Below are positions 9,270-17,284 of a stretch of 64,000 nt of DNA, piece by piece. The notes beneath the pieces are model-generated. The model saw only the letters and a list, made by a program, of their open reading frames with translations, did not search any database and had not been told where the DNA came from. The first letter of the stretch is position 1. Each line of letters opens with the position of its first letter. The stretch is taken from the NCBI GenBank assembly GCA_903835235.1, contig CAILMF010000015.1, forward strand, positions 248,001 to 312,000, in the 5' to 3' direction. The position numbers and the translations under genes were made by a program. The DNA comes from an uncultured Rhodospirillales bacterium (GTDB lineage Bacteria; Pseudomonadota; Alphaproteobacteria; Acetobacterales; Acetobacteraceae).

Positions 9270-9685
9270 TTGCGGTACAGTTCCTCGGGCGAGATCAGCG
9301 GCGCGGCCAGTTCCACCAGCTTCCCGTCGCGCAAACCCACGAAGAAGCAATTGCGCCGGCCGGTGTGGCAGGCGACGCCGTGCTGGTCCACCAGCGCCAG
9401 CAGCGTGTCCCCGTCGCAGTCCAGCCGCAGGTCCACCAGGTGCTGCTGCTGGCCGCTGGTCTCCCCCTTGCGCCACAGCCCGCCGCGGCTGCGGCTGAAG
9501 TAGCAGACCCGGCCGGTCTCCAGCGTCTCCAGCAGGGACTCGCGGTTCATGTAGGCCAGCATCAGCACCTCGCCGCTGTCGTGCTGCTGCGCCACCACCG
9601 GCACCAGGCCGCGGGCGTCGAAGCGCACGGCGTCGGCGAAGGCGTTGCGGGTGGCGGGGTCTGCAATGCTCTGGAACGCGGTCAT
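9266..9685 (-). CDS. hisI: Phosphoribosyl-AMP cyclohydrolase
   Basis: The 139-residue enzyme catalyses the third step of histidine biosynthesis, opening the purine ring of PR-AMP. The metal-binding residues are in DCDGD (Mg/Zn Asp and Cys) and [10 protein letters not shown] (two Cys). It is the stand-alone cyclohydrolase without the HisE half. Unusually, it sits apart from other his genes and forms a two-gene operon with a COG0523 GTPase. In several bacteria spare hisI copies belong to the zinc-starvation response; whether this is the only copy cannot be told from this window. The AUG lies only 18 bases from the divergent regulator start. Confidence 0.92.
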   Translation of the reverse strand: MTAFQSIADPATRNAFADAVRFDARGLVPVVAQQHDSGEVLMLAYMNRESLLETLETGRVCYFSRSRGGLWRKGETSGQQQHLVDLRLDCDGDTLLALVDQHGVACHTGRRNCFFVGLRDGKLVELAAPLISPEELYRK

Positions 9686-9688
9686 GCG

Positions 9689-9698
9689 CCTATATAGG
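9689..9698. promoter_or_regulatory. Perfect palindrome CCTATATAGG between hisI and the Zur-like gene
   Basis: The 18-base gap between the two divergent start codons is nearly filled by this 10-bp palindrome. Its TATATA core can serve as a -10 element on both strands. Read that way, the predicted transcription starts fall on or within a base or two of the hisI AUG (9685) and of the regulator AUG (9704), giving leaderless mRNAs. No -35 element is obvious on either side. The palindrome might also be an operator, but it does not closely match published alphaproteobacterial Zur boxes as I recall them. Confidence 0.45.
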
Positions 9699-9703
9699 GT
9701 AGG

Positions 9704-10219
9704 ATGGCACCAATGGACGAGAGCATGGCCACGCCGGAATTGCTGGATCGCGCCGAGGCGCTGTGTGCCCGCCGGGGGGCGCAGCTGACGGCGCTGCGCC
9801 GCCAGGTGCTGGCGCTGGTGCTGGGCAGCGATCAACCCTTGGGCGCCTATGCCCTGCTGGACAAGCTGAAGGCGGAACGCGCCGGCGCCGCCCCGCCCAC
9901 GGTGTACCGGGCGCTCGACTTCCTGCTGGACCAGGGGCTGATCCACAAGGTGGAGCGGCTGAACGCCTTTGTGGGCTGCGCCGATGCGCTGGACCACCCG
10001 GCGGATTGCGACTGCCCGGCCGAGCACGACCACCCCCACCAGTTCCTGATCTGCCAGCGCTGCGGCGCCACGGTGGAGATCAGCGACCACGCGGTTTCCC
10101 ACGCGCTGGAAAAGGCCGCGGCGCGGGCCGGCTTCGCTCTGGCGCGGGCCACCGTGGAAATCGAGGGCGTCTGCGGCAAGTGCTCAGCCCCGGCGGCGCA
10201 GCCCATCGGCCAGCAGTGA
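9704..10219 (+). CDS. Fur family regulator, probably zinc uptake regulator
   Basis: The 171-residue protein has the Fur winged helix (LTALRRQVLALVL to PTVYRALDFLLDQG) followed by a metal-binding dimerisation domain: a His/Cys-rich stretch CDCPAEHDHPHQF, then CQRC and a C-terminal CGKC that make the structural zinc site. The CxxC pairs and the neighbouring COG0523 GTPase and HisI favour Zur over Fur or PerR. It would repress zinc-starvation genes when zinc is plentiful. ATGs at 9704, 9713 and 9725 are all in frame, and none has a strong Shine-Dalgarno. The 3' end overlaps the convergent permease gene by 36 bases. Confidence 0.8.
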   Translation: MAPMDESMATPELLDRAEALCARRGAQLTALRRQVLALVLGSDQPLGAYALLDKLKAERAGAAPPTVYRALDFLLDQGLIHKVERLNAFVGCADALDHPADCDCPAEHDHPHQFLICQRCGATVEISDHAVSHALEKAAARAGFALARATVEIEGVCGKCSAPAAQPIGQQ

Positions 10220-11008
10220 ACAGCCGGCTACGGTCAGCAATATCGCCAACCCCGGCCACACCGCGCCGAGCGGGGCGCTGAACACCAGCTCCTGCGCGTT
10301 GGACAGCATGTTGCCCCAGCTGGCCGCCGGCGGGGCAATGCCCAGGCCGAGGAAGCTCAGCGTCGACTCCGAGAGAATCGCGCCCGCCACCGCCAGCGTC
10401 GCCGCCACCACGATCGGCCCGCTGATATTGGGCAGGATGTGGCGCCACATGAGCCGGGCCTCGCTGGCGCCGCAGACCCGGGCCGCCGCCACATAGTCCT
10501 TGGCCAGTTCGCTCAGCGCCGCTGCCCGCGCCAGCCGGGCCACGCCGACCCAGCCGAACAGGGTCAGGATCACCGTGATCCGCAGGATGTCGGTGCTGGC
10601 TTCGCCCCGCGGCAGGCCCAGCCTGGCCGGGTCCACCGCCGCCAGCACCACCAGCAGGGGCAGTGCCGGCAGGGAAAGCAGCCCATCCGCCAGCCGCATC
10701 AGCACCGCATCCACCCAGCCGCCGCGCCAGGCCGCCAGCAGGCCGAGCGCGGTGCCCAGCCCGGTGGCCGCCAGCGCCACCGCTAGCCCCACAGTCAGCG
10801 AGACGCGGGCGCCGTAGAGCAGCCGCAGCAGCATGTCCCGGCCCAGGTCGTCGGTGCCCAGCGGGTGCGCCAGGCTGGGTGGGGCGAAGCGGTTGAACAG
10901 GTCCGGCAGGTCGGCGTCATGGCCCAGGAAGGCCGCCACCGCCGGCGCCAGCAGCGCTGCCAACGCAATGCCGCCAAGCAACCCGGCCCCCAGGCGCAGC
11001 CGGATCAC
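10184..11008 (-). CDS. ABC transporter permease, DppC/OppC type
   Basis: The 274-residue membrane protein has an N-terminal membrane segment and a BPD_transp_1 domain with about five more. The cytoplasmic EAA-loop appears as YVAAARVCGASEARLMWRHI. HPLGTDDLGRDMLLRLLYGAR is the usual DppC signature; that is a peptide/nickel permease hallmark. Its GTG start overlaps the stop of the partner permease (GTGA). No ATPase or substrate-binding protein lies nearby, so the rest of the importer must be encoded elsewhere or be lost. The 3' end runs 36 bases into the end of the Zur-like gene on the other strand. Confidence 0.85.
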   Translation of the reverse strand: MIRLRLGAGLLGGIALAALLAPAVAAFLGHDADLPDLFNRFAPPSLAHPLGTDDLGRDMLLRLLYGARVSLTVGLAVALAATGLGTALGLLAAWRGGWVDAVLMRLADGLLSLPALPLLVVLAAVDPARLGLPRGEASTDILRITVILTLFGWVGVARLARAAALSELAKDYVAAARVCGASEARLMWRHILPNISGPIVVAATLAVAGAILSESTLSFLGLGIAPPAASWGNMLSNAQELVFSAPLGAVWPGLAILLTVAGCSLLADGLRRRG

Positions 11009-11922
11009 GACGAGAGCCTCGGGTCCAGCCAGCGCTGCGCCATGTCGGCTGCGAGCGTCGCCAGCATGGTGACCGCAGCGGCCAGCAACAGCGCCAGCAG
11101 CGCCAGGTTGTAGTCGTTGCCCATGATGGCGTCGTAGATCAGCTTGCCCATGCCGGGGCGGGCGAAGATCGTCTCGGTCACCAGGGCGCCGGAAACCAGG
11201 CTGCCGGCATCCAGCGCCGCTACGGTCAGCAGCGGCAGGGCGGCATTGGGGAAGGCGTGGCGCCACAGCACTGTCGCGCCCGAAAGCCCCTTGGCCCGCG
11301 CCGTGGTCACGTAGGGCAGTGCCAGCACCTCCTGCATGGCGCTGGCGGCATGGCGGGCATAGGCGGCCAGGTTCACCACCACCAGCGTTGCCACCGGCAG
11401 CACCAGGCTGGTCCATCCCTCCGCCCCGCCGGCCGGCAGCCAGCCCAGCGTGACCGCGAACAGGATGATCAGCAGCATCCCCAACCAGAAGCTTGGGGTG
11501 GATTGCGCCAGGACGGCCAGCGCATCCACCCCCGGGGCAAAGCGCGGCCGCGCCGCCGCCAGCACGCCCAAGCCAATGCCGATGCCGGCCGACAAGCCCA
11601 GCGCCAGTCCCAGCAGCGCCAGGGAAGACCACAGCGCCGGCCACAGCAGTGCCGTGACGGGCTGCGAGAACAGCCGCGAATAACCAAACTGCCCGCCCAG
11701 CACGGCGCTGGCCCAGGCCAGGTAGCGTTCGCTCAACGGCCGGTCCAGGCCGTGCAGGGCACGCAGCCGGGCGGCATCCTCCGGCCCCAGGCGGGGGTCG
11801 GCGGCAATGGCCAGGTCCGCCGGGTCGCCGGGCATCAGCCCGATCAGCAGCCAGATCACCGCCGAAAGCAGTACCAGCATGACCAGCATCTGCAGCAGGC
11901 GAAGGGCGATCATGCGCGGCAT
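11005..11922 (-). CDS. ABC transporter permease, DppB/OppB type
   Basis: A 305-residue inner-membrane permease with six predicted membrane segments. MPGDPADLA near the N-terminus and the EAA-like loop YVTTARAKGLSGATVLWRHA match the DppB family, which imports di/oligopeptides or nickel. The ATG at 11922 gives an 8-base spacing to an AGG. A second ATG at 11913 is possible. It is transcribed divergently from a lipoprotein dipeptidase at 12026, which supports peptides over nickel as cargo. This is an inference from context. Confidence 0.85.
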   Translation of the reverse strand: MPRMIALRLLQMLVMLVLLSAVIWLLIGLMPGDPADLAIAADPRLGPEDAARLRALHGLDRPLSERYLAWASAVLGGQFGYSRLFSQPVTALLWPALWSSLALLGLALGLSAGIGIGLGVLAAARPRFAPGVDALAVLAQSTPSFWLGMLLIILFAVTLGWLPAGGAEGWTSLVLPVATLVVVNLAAYARHAASAMQEVLALPYVTTARAKGLSGATVLWRHAFPNAALPLLTVAALDAGSLVSGALVTETIFARPGMGKLIYDAIMGNDYNLALLALLLAAAVTMLATLAADMAQRWLDPRLSS

Positions 11923-12025
11923 CGACTGAACCTGCGGGCGGGCGCGCTGGCTGGCAAGGCCGCTGAGGTTCCCTTTGTGCTGGTGCCGTGCAAGGTTCCG
12001 GCAACGAAGCCGAGGAATCCCGCGC

Positions 12026-13354
12026 ATGACCCAGCGCCCGCCAAGCCTTTTGCGCCGCCTGTTGGCGCCAGCCCTGGCCCTGACCCTGGCCGGCTGCGGC
12101 CTGGTGACGGACTACGTGATCGAGCCTGGGCAGAACACCACCAGTGGGCAGCAGGCAGCGCTGCTGGCGGCGGTGCCCCCGGCCCACCTGGCGCTGCATC
12201 GCAGCCTGTTCCTGGCGGACCTGCATGCCGACACGCTGCTGTGGGAACGCGACCTGCTGGTGCAGACCAACCGCGGGCATATCGACCTGCCGCGCATGCA
12301 GCAGGGCGGCGTGGGGTTGCAGGTCTTCACCCTGGTGACGGACACCCCGCGCGAGACGCCCAACCCGGACCCGGCGATCGACCACTGCATCTACGCCACC
12401 AGCCGCAACCTGGCGGGTCTGCTGACCGTGCTGGAGAGCCGGCCGCCGCGCGCCTGGTTCGACCTGCGCGCCCGCGCCTTCGACCAGGCCGGCAAGCTGC
12501 TGGATGCCGAGCGCCGTTCCCGCGCGCCCGGCTATGCGGGGCCGGAGTTGATGGTGGTGCGCTCCGCTGCCGACTTCTCACGCCTGCTGGCGCGCCGCGC
12601 CGCCGGGGAAAAGGTGGTCGGCGGCGTGCTGGGGGTGGAAGGCGCCCATTGGGTTGGCCAGGACAATGCCGACGAGGCCACCACCCGCGCGCAGGTCAAG
12701 GATCTGTTCGACCTCGGCGTTCGCGTCTTCGCCCCGACTCACCGGTTCGACAACGCGCTGGGCGGCGCCAGCGAAGGCTGTTCGGGCCAGGGTCTGACGC
12801 AGCAGGGCCGCTGGGCGCTGCTGGAGGCCGAGCGGCTGGGCATGGTGATCGACCTGGCCCATGCCTCCTCCGCCACGCTGCGGGAAGCGGTGGCGCTGCT
12901 GGCCCAGCCCGTCGTCGTCTCCCATACCGGCGTGCAGGAAGGCTGCACCGGCGTTTGCTACCGGCTGCGCAACCTGAGCGATGACGAAATCCGTGCCGTC
13001 GCCGCCAAGGGTGGGCTGATCGGCGTGGGCTACTGGCCGGAGGCGGTGGGGCCGAACGGGGTGGAGGACATCCTCCGCGTCATGCGGCAGGTGGCGCGGG
13101 CGTTGCAGCAGCCGGCGTTCAAGGCGGCGCATCCGGGGCTGGACCCGCATGCCCACCTGGCCCTGGGCTCGGACTTCGACGGCGCCGTGGAAACCCCGAT
13201 CGATGTCGCGGGCCTGCCGGCGCTGACCTGGGCCATGGCGCGCGGCGGCATGACCGAGGCGCAGCTGCGCCAGGCTGCCGGTGGCAATGCGTGTCGTTTG
13301 CTGGCGGCGCGCTTGCCCGGCGGCGGCCCGGCGGCCGCCGCCGCCTGCCGGTAG
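12026..13354 (+). CDS. Membrane dipeptidase (M19 family) lipoprotein
   Basis: The 442-residue protein begins with a lipoprotein signal (LALTLAGC, lipobox LAGC, Cys at residue 22). The zinc site is visible as LADLHADTLLW (HxD), GVEGAHW (bridging Glu), VVSHTGVQ (His) and GSDFDGAV (Asp). It hydrolyses dipeptides, including ones with D-residues, in the periplasm while anchored to a membrane. ATG at 12026 has GAGGA nine bases upstream; the open frame reaching 11975 is not needed. The neighbouring dipeptide permeases suggest a scavenging unit. Ends four bases before the convergent MFS gene. Confidence 0.88.
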   Translation: MTQRPPSLLRRLLAPALALTLAGCGLVTDYVIEPGQNTTSGQQAALLAAVPPAHLALHRSLFLADLHADTLLWERDLLVQTNRGHIDLPRMQQGGVGLQVFTLVTDTPRETPNPDPAIDHCIYATSRNLAGLLTVLESRPPRAWFDLRARAFDQAGKLLDAERRSRAPGYAGPELMVVRSAADFSRLLARRAAGEKVVGGVLGVEGAHWVGQDNADEATTRAQVKDLFDLGVRVFAPTHRFDNALGGASEGCSGQGLTQQGRWALLEAERLGMVIDLAHASSATLREAVALLAQPVVVSHTGVQEGCTGVCYRLRNLSDDEIRAVAAKGGLIGVGYWPEAVGPNGVEDILRVMRQVARALQQPAFKAAHPGLDPHAHLALGSDFDGAVETPIDVAGLPALTWAMARGGMTEAQLRQAAGGNACRLLAARLPGGGPAAAAACR

Positions 13355-13358
13355 CGGT

Positions 13359-14591
13359 TCAGGCTGCGGCGCGCAGCGGCGCTGTCGGCCAGCGGGGCAG
13401 GGTGGCCAGCAACTGCACCGTGCCCGCCAGCAGGCCGATGCCGACGCCAATGCGCCAGACCAGGTCGTAGTTGCCGGCGGCGTCGAACAGCAGGCCAGCC
13501 CCGTAGGCGCCCAGGAAGCTGCCGACCTGGTGGCTGGTGAAGGCCAGGCCCTGCACCATGGCCTGCCAGCGCAGGCCGAACATCTCGGCGGTCAGGCCGG
13601 CGATCAGGGGCGCCACGCCCAGCCACAGGAAGCCCATGATGGCCGCGAAGACCAGCGTCGCCTCCGGCGTCGGCGGGGTCATGAAGTACCAGGCCAACGC
13701 CAGGGAGCGCGCCAGGTAGAGGCCGCCCAGCAGCCCCGCCTTGTTCCAGCGCCCGCCCGCCCAGCCGAAGAACAGGCTGCCCAGCACGTTGAAGCCGCCG
13801 ATGACGCCCAGCGCCTGGGCCGACAGCATCGGGTCCATGCCGCAGAGGTCGAGGTAGCTCGGCAAATGGGTGCTGAGGAACATCAGCTGCAACCCGCAGA
13901 TGAAGTAGGCGCAGGTCATGACCATGAAGGGCCAGTGCGCCAGCGCCTGCTTCGTCACGGCCATGGCGGAGGCGGCCTCGACCTCGCCACGCGGCGTGGG
14001 CGGCAGCGGCACCTTGTCCACCCGCCCGGCGAACCAGGCGGCGGGGATCATCGCCAGCGCGATGACGGTGAAGCCGATGACGCCGGCGCGCCAGCCGAAA
14101 TTGGCCGAGAGCGCCTGCCCGATGGGTGCCGAGAACATGGCGCCGAGCGAGCCGAAGGCGGAAACCAGGCCGAGCACCGTGGAGCGCAACGCCGCCGGGG
14201 CGGAACGCGAGGCCACTGCCATGGCCATGGCCGAGGCGCAGCACGCCAGCGCCAGGCCGACCAGCACGCCGGCGCCGATGATGATGCCGAGGCTGCCCTG
14301 CGCCATCGCGGTGACCGCAAGGCCGGCGACGAACAGCAGCACGCCGGCCATCAGCACCGGGGCAAAGCCACGCCGCGCCGCAATGGCGCCGGCGAAGGGC
14401 TGGAGGAAGCCCCAGGCCAGGTTCTGGATGGCAATCGCCAAGGTGAAGTCGCTGACCCGGATGCCCAGGTCCTTGACCGCCGGCTGCATGAACAGCCCGA
14501 GGCTCTGGCGCAAGCCCATGGCGATGCTGAGCATGACCGCCGCACCAAGCAGGATGGGCAGGGTGGGCCTGAGGGCGGCGAGCCGCTGCAT
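13359..14591 (-). CDS. MFS transporter, oxalate/formate-antiporter-like
   Basis: The 410-residue protein has twelve predicted membrane segments, in the two six-helix halves of the major facilitator fold. The N-terminal half starts with GLRQSLGLFMQPAVKDLG, typical of the oxalate:formate antiporter-like/monocarboxylate group. The substrate cannot be assigned. A TTG at 14597 would also fit, but the ATG at 14591 has AGGGGGA seven bases upstream. No regulator or metabolic partner sits next to it. Confidence 0.85.
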   Translation of the reverse strand: MQRLAALRPTLPILLGAAVMLSIAMGLRQSLGLFMQPAVKDLGIRVSDFTLAIAIQNLAWGFLQPFAGAIAARRGFAPVLMAGVLLFVAGLAVTAMAQGSLGIIIGAGVLVGLALACCASAMAMAVASRSAPAALRSTVLGLVSAFGSLGAMFSAPIGQALSANFGWRAGVIGFTVIALAMIPAAWFAGRVDKVPLPPTPRGEVEAASAMAVTKQALAHWPFMVMTCAYFICGLQLMFLSTHLPSYLDLCGMDPMLSAQALGVIGGFNVLGSLFFGWAGGRWNKAGLLGGLYLARSLALAWYFMTPPTPEATLVFAAIMGFLWLGVAPLIAGLTAEMFGLRWQAMVQGLAFTSHQVGSFLGAYGAGLLFDAAGNYDLVWRIGVGIGLLAGTVQLLATLPRWPTAPLRAAA

Positions 14592-14807
14592 GGACAAATC
14601 CCCCTATTGTTCCGTGCAGCCTAACCGCAGGGGGCGTGGCGTCGAGGGCGGGGAACGCCGAGGCTGCCCCGCGTCTGGCGCATTCGACAACGAGGAGCGG
14701 GCGCCGTCAGGCGGCTGGCGCGCCATCGCCAGGACGCTGTTGCGCCTTGGCGTGGACTGACGTCTCAGGTGGGGAGGCGGGGCGCCTCGGTCAAACGTGG
14801 CTGCGCC

Positions 14808-15053
14808 TCAGCGGCCGAAGCCGCGCGGCTTGAAGGCAGGCTTCGGGCCCATCACGGCGTCGATCTCGGCCTTGGCGCGGTTCAGCACGTCGGCCAGGGT
14901 CACGGTGGTGCTGTCGCGCGTTACCTCGCGCGGGACCCCACCGCGGTTGGCCGGCGGAATGATGGTGACGGTGAAGCCGGCCTTGCCGTTGTCCACCACC
15001 TCCATCTTGTGCAGGCGGTATTCCCGCACCTGCATGACCACGAAGTTCTGCAT
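14808..15053 (-). CDS. Small conserved-looking hypothetical protein (81 aa)
   Basis: I do not recognise this family. The ATG at 15053 has AGGAG six bases upstream, strong support for translation, and codon use looks genuine. The protein is soluble and basic at its end (PKPAFKPRGFGR) and has a beta-rich central stretch (MEVVDNGKAGFTVTIIPP). It stands alone, between the MFS gene and the divergent epoxide-hydrolase-like gene. Confidence 0.65.
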   Translation of the reverse strand: MQNFVVMQVREYRLHKMEVVDNGKAGFTVTIIPPANRGGVPREVTRDSTTVTLADVLNRAKAEIDAVMGPKPAFKPRGFGR

Positions 15054-15186
15054 CGGTCGCTCCTGTTCAGGCAGCATGAGAAACCGCGTCATGCTGCGAT
15101 GCAATATAAACCTTCATGACGAAGCGATCATTGAGCCATCATCGCCCCAGTGCTTGGCTGCAGCCTTGGGCAGGAAATGAGGTTGC

Positions 15187-16047
15187 ATGATGGTCGAGAA
15201 CCAGCGGGTCGAGCTGTCACCGGGGATGGTGTTCGACGTCTCGGTCGCCGGTGACCCAACGTCGCCCCTGGTGCTGATGCTGCATGGCTTCGGCGTTTCG
15301 CGGCATTTATTCGATTCGCAGCTGCCAGCGCTGGCGGCGGCAGGCTATTTCGCGGTGGCGCCGAACCAGCGGGGCTATTCGCCCGGGGCGCGGCCGGACC
15401 CGATGGAGTTTCCGCGCTACGACATCGACCTGTTGATCGGCGACGCGATGGCATTGGCGGACCGGATGGGCGGCACCGGGCGGCGTTTCCACCTGGTGGG
15501 GCATGATTGGGGCGGCAGCCTTTCCTGGGATATCGCCAGCCAATGGCCAGGGCGGCTGGCCTCGCTGAGCATGTTCTCCCGCCCGCATCCGCTGGCCTTT
15601 GCCCGGGCGCTGAAGCAGGACCCGGAGCAGCCGGGGCGGTCCCGCCATCACCAGGCCTTCCTGAAGCCGGACGCGGTGGAGACGGTGCTGGCCGAGGACG
15701 CGAGGTGGCTGCGGGTGCGGCACGCGGCGCAGGGCATTCCCGCGGCGCAGACCGAAAAGCACCTGGCGGTCATCGGCAACCCGGACGCCATGGCGGCGGC
15801 GCTGGCGTGGTACCGGGCGCGCGGCGTGGTGCACCGGCCGATCGGGCCGACCGAGGTGCCGACCCTGTTCGTCTGGGGCAATGCCGACGACACCGTGGGG
15901 CGCATGGCCGCCGAGGGCACCGCCGACTTCATCGCCGCCGACTACCGCTTCGTGGAACTGGAGGGCGTCGGCCACTACGCGCCGGACCAGCAGCCGGAGG
16001 TGAGCGCCCGGCTGCTGCTGGAATGGCTGGCGGCGCATCCGGCCTGA
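15187..16047 (+). CDS. Alpha/beta hydrolase, epoxide hydrolase or dehalogenase-like
   Basis: The 286 residues form an alpha/beta-hydrolase with a cap. The nucleophile elbow is GHDWGG, so the nucleophile is Asp as in epoxide hydrolases and haloalkane dehalogenases, not Ser. The oxyanion motif is HGFGVS, the acid is in VWGNADDTV and the His in GVGHYAPDQQP. The likely reaction is hydrolysis of an epoxide (or C-halogen bond) via an ester intermediate. ATG codons at 15187 and 15190 adjoin; GAGG upstream fits the second slightly better. The gene is monocistronic and convergent with metC. Confidence 0.8.
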   Translation: MMVENQRVELSPGMVFDVSVAGDPTSPLVLMLHGFGVSRHLFDSQLPALAAAGYFAVAPNQRGYSPGARPDPMEFPRYDIDLLIGDAMALADRMGGTGRRFHLVGHDWGGSLSWDIASQWPGRLASLSMFSRPHPLAFARALKQDPEQPGRSRHHQAFLKPDAVETVLAEDARWLRVRHAAQGIPAAQTEKHLAVIGNPDAMAAALAWYRARGVVHRPIGPTEVPTLFVWGNADDTVGRMAAEGTADFIAADYRFVELEGVGHYAPDQQPEVSARLLLEWLAAHPA

Positions 16048-16064
16048 GGGCCCGAGCGGCGCAT

Positions 16065-16080
16065 CCGGCGTAGGCGCCGG
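16065..16080. terminator. Possible bidirectional terminator hairpin
   Basis: CCGGCG-TAGG-CGCCGG, a perfect 6-bp stem, sits in the 45-base gap between two convergent genes. There is no T-run, so termination is only suggested by position. Confidence 0.3.
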
Positions 16081-16092
16081 AGCGGCGCTGGC

Positions 16093-17283
16093 TCAGCCCA
16101 GCTTGGCCAGGGACTGCGCCAGGTCGGCCATCAGGTCCTTCGGGTCTTCCAGGCCGATATGCACGCGGGCCATGTTGCCGCCGAAATCGCCGGTACCGGC
16201 GGTGCGCGTCACGTTGCCGGTGGTCAGGATGCACAGGCTCTCATAGCCGCCCCAGCTGGCGCCGATGCCGAAGAGCTGGAGGTTGTCGATGAAGCGCATC
16301 ACATCCTCCAGGCTGTACTTCGGCTGGAACACCACGCCGAACAGGCTGCACGCGCCGGTGAAGTCGCGCTTCCACAGCGCATGCTGCGGGTGGCTGGGCA
16401 GGGCGGGGTGCAGCACCTGCTTCACCTGCGGCTGCTGCTCCAGCCAGGCCGCCACCTCGATGCCGCTGGCCATCTGCTGCTTCAGCCGCACCGGCATGGT
16501 GCGCACGCCGCGCAGCGCCAGCCAAACATCATCCGGGCTGGCGAACTGGCCGAGCAGCGAGCCGGTGCTGCGGACGATCTGCCAATCGGCCTCGGAGTTC
16601 ACCACCACGCTGCCCAGCAGGATGTCGCTGTGCCCGCCCACGTACTTGGTCAGCGCCTGGATGGAGACATCCACGCCCTTGGTGAAGGGCATGAAGTGGT
16701 GGATGCCCCAGGTGTTGTCCATCAGCACCTTGGCGCCCTTGGCATGCGCCACTTCGGCCAGGGCCGGGATGTCCTGCACCTCGAAGGTGTGGGAACCCGG
16801 GCTCTCGGTGTACAGCACCTTGGTGTTGGGCTTGAACAGCTTGGCCAGTTCGGCCGGGCTGATGCAGGGGTCGTAGTAGGTGGTCTCGACGCCCCACTGC
16901 TTCAGCAGCCCCTCGCACACGTTGCGGGCCGGGCCGTAGCAGCTGTCCAGCATCAGGCAGTGGTCGCCGGCCTTCAGATAGGCCAGCAGCGGCACCGCCA
17001 CGGCGGCCAGGCCGGTGCCGACGATCAGCGCGCGGGTGCCGCCCTCGATCTCCGCGATCACGTCCTCGAAGGCGTAGTGCGTCGGGCCGCCCTGGGTGCC
17101 GTAGGTCTGGAACTGCTCGAACCGGTGCTTGGCGCCGTCCTTGCGCGCCTGGCTGTTGGGGAACAGCACGGTGCTGCCGCGATGCACCGCGGGGTTGACG
17201 AAGCCATGCACATGCGTGCCGGCCCGCCCCGCATGGCTCATGCGGGTGGAGAAGCTGTGCTTGGGGTCCTTGGGGTCGGCCAT
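16093..17283 (-). CDS. metC: Cystathionine beta-lyase
   Basis: A 396-residue Cys/Met-metabolism PLP enzyme. The PLP lysine is in ALTKYVGGHSD, and GTGLAAVAVPLLAYL is the cofactor phosphate loop region; DNTWGIHHFMPF precedes them as expected. It cleaves cystathionine to homocysteine, pyruvate and ammonia, or acts as a cysteine desulfhydrase. Length and motifs fit MetC better than gamma-synthases, though members of this family are hard to separate. It begins one base after the stop of the sulfurtransferase gene, so it is the last gene of alaX-sseA-metC. Confidence 0.85.
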   Translation of the reverse strand: MADPKDPKHSFSTRMSHAGRAGTHVHGFVNPAVHRGSTVLFPNSQARKDGAKHRFEQFQTYGTQGGPTHYAFEDVIAEIEGGTRALIVGTGLAAVAVPLLAYLKAGDHCLMLDSCYGPARNVCEGLLKQWGVETTYYDPCISPAELAKLFKPNTKVLYTESPGSHTFEVQDIPALAEVAHAKGAKVLMDNTWGIHHFMPFTKGVDVSIQALTKYVGGHSDILLGSVVVNSEADWQIVRSTGSLLGQFASPDDVWLALRGVRTMPVRLKQQMASGIEVAAWLEQQPQVKQVLHPALPSHPQHALWKRDFTGACSLFGVVFQPKYSLEDVMRFIDNLQLFGIGASWGGYESLCILTTGNVTRTAGTGDFGGNMARVHIGLEDPKDLMADLAQSLAKLG

Positions 17284-17284
17284 G

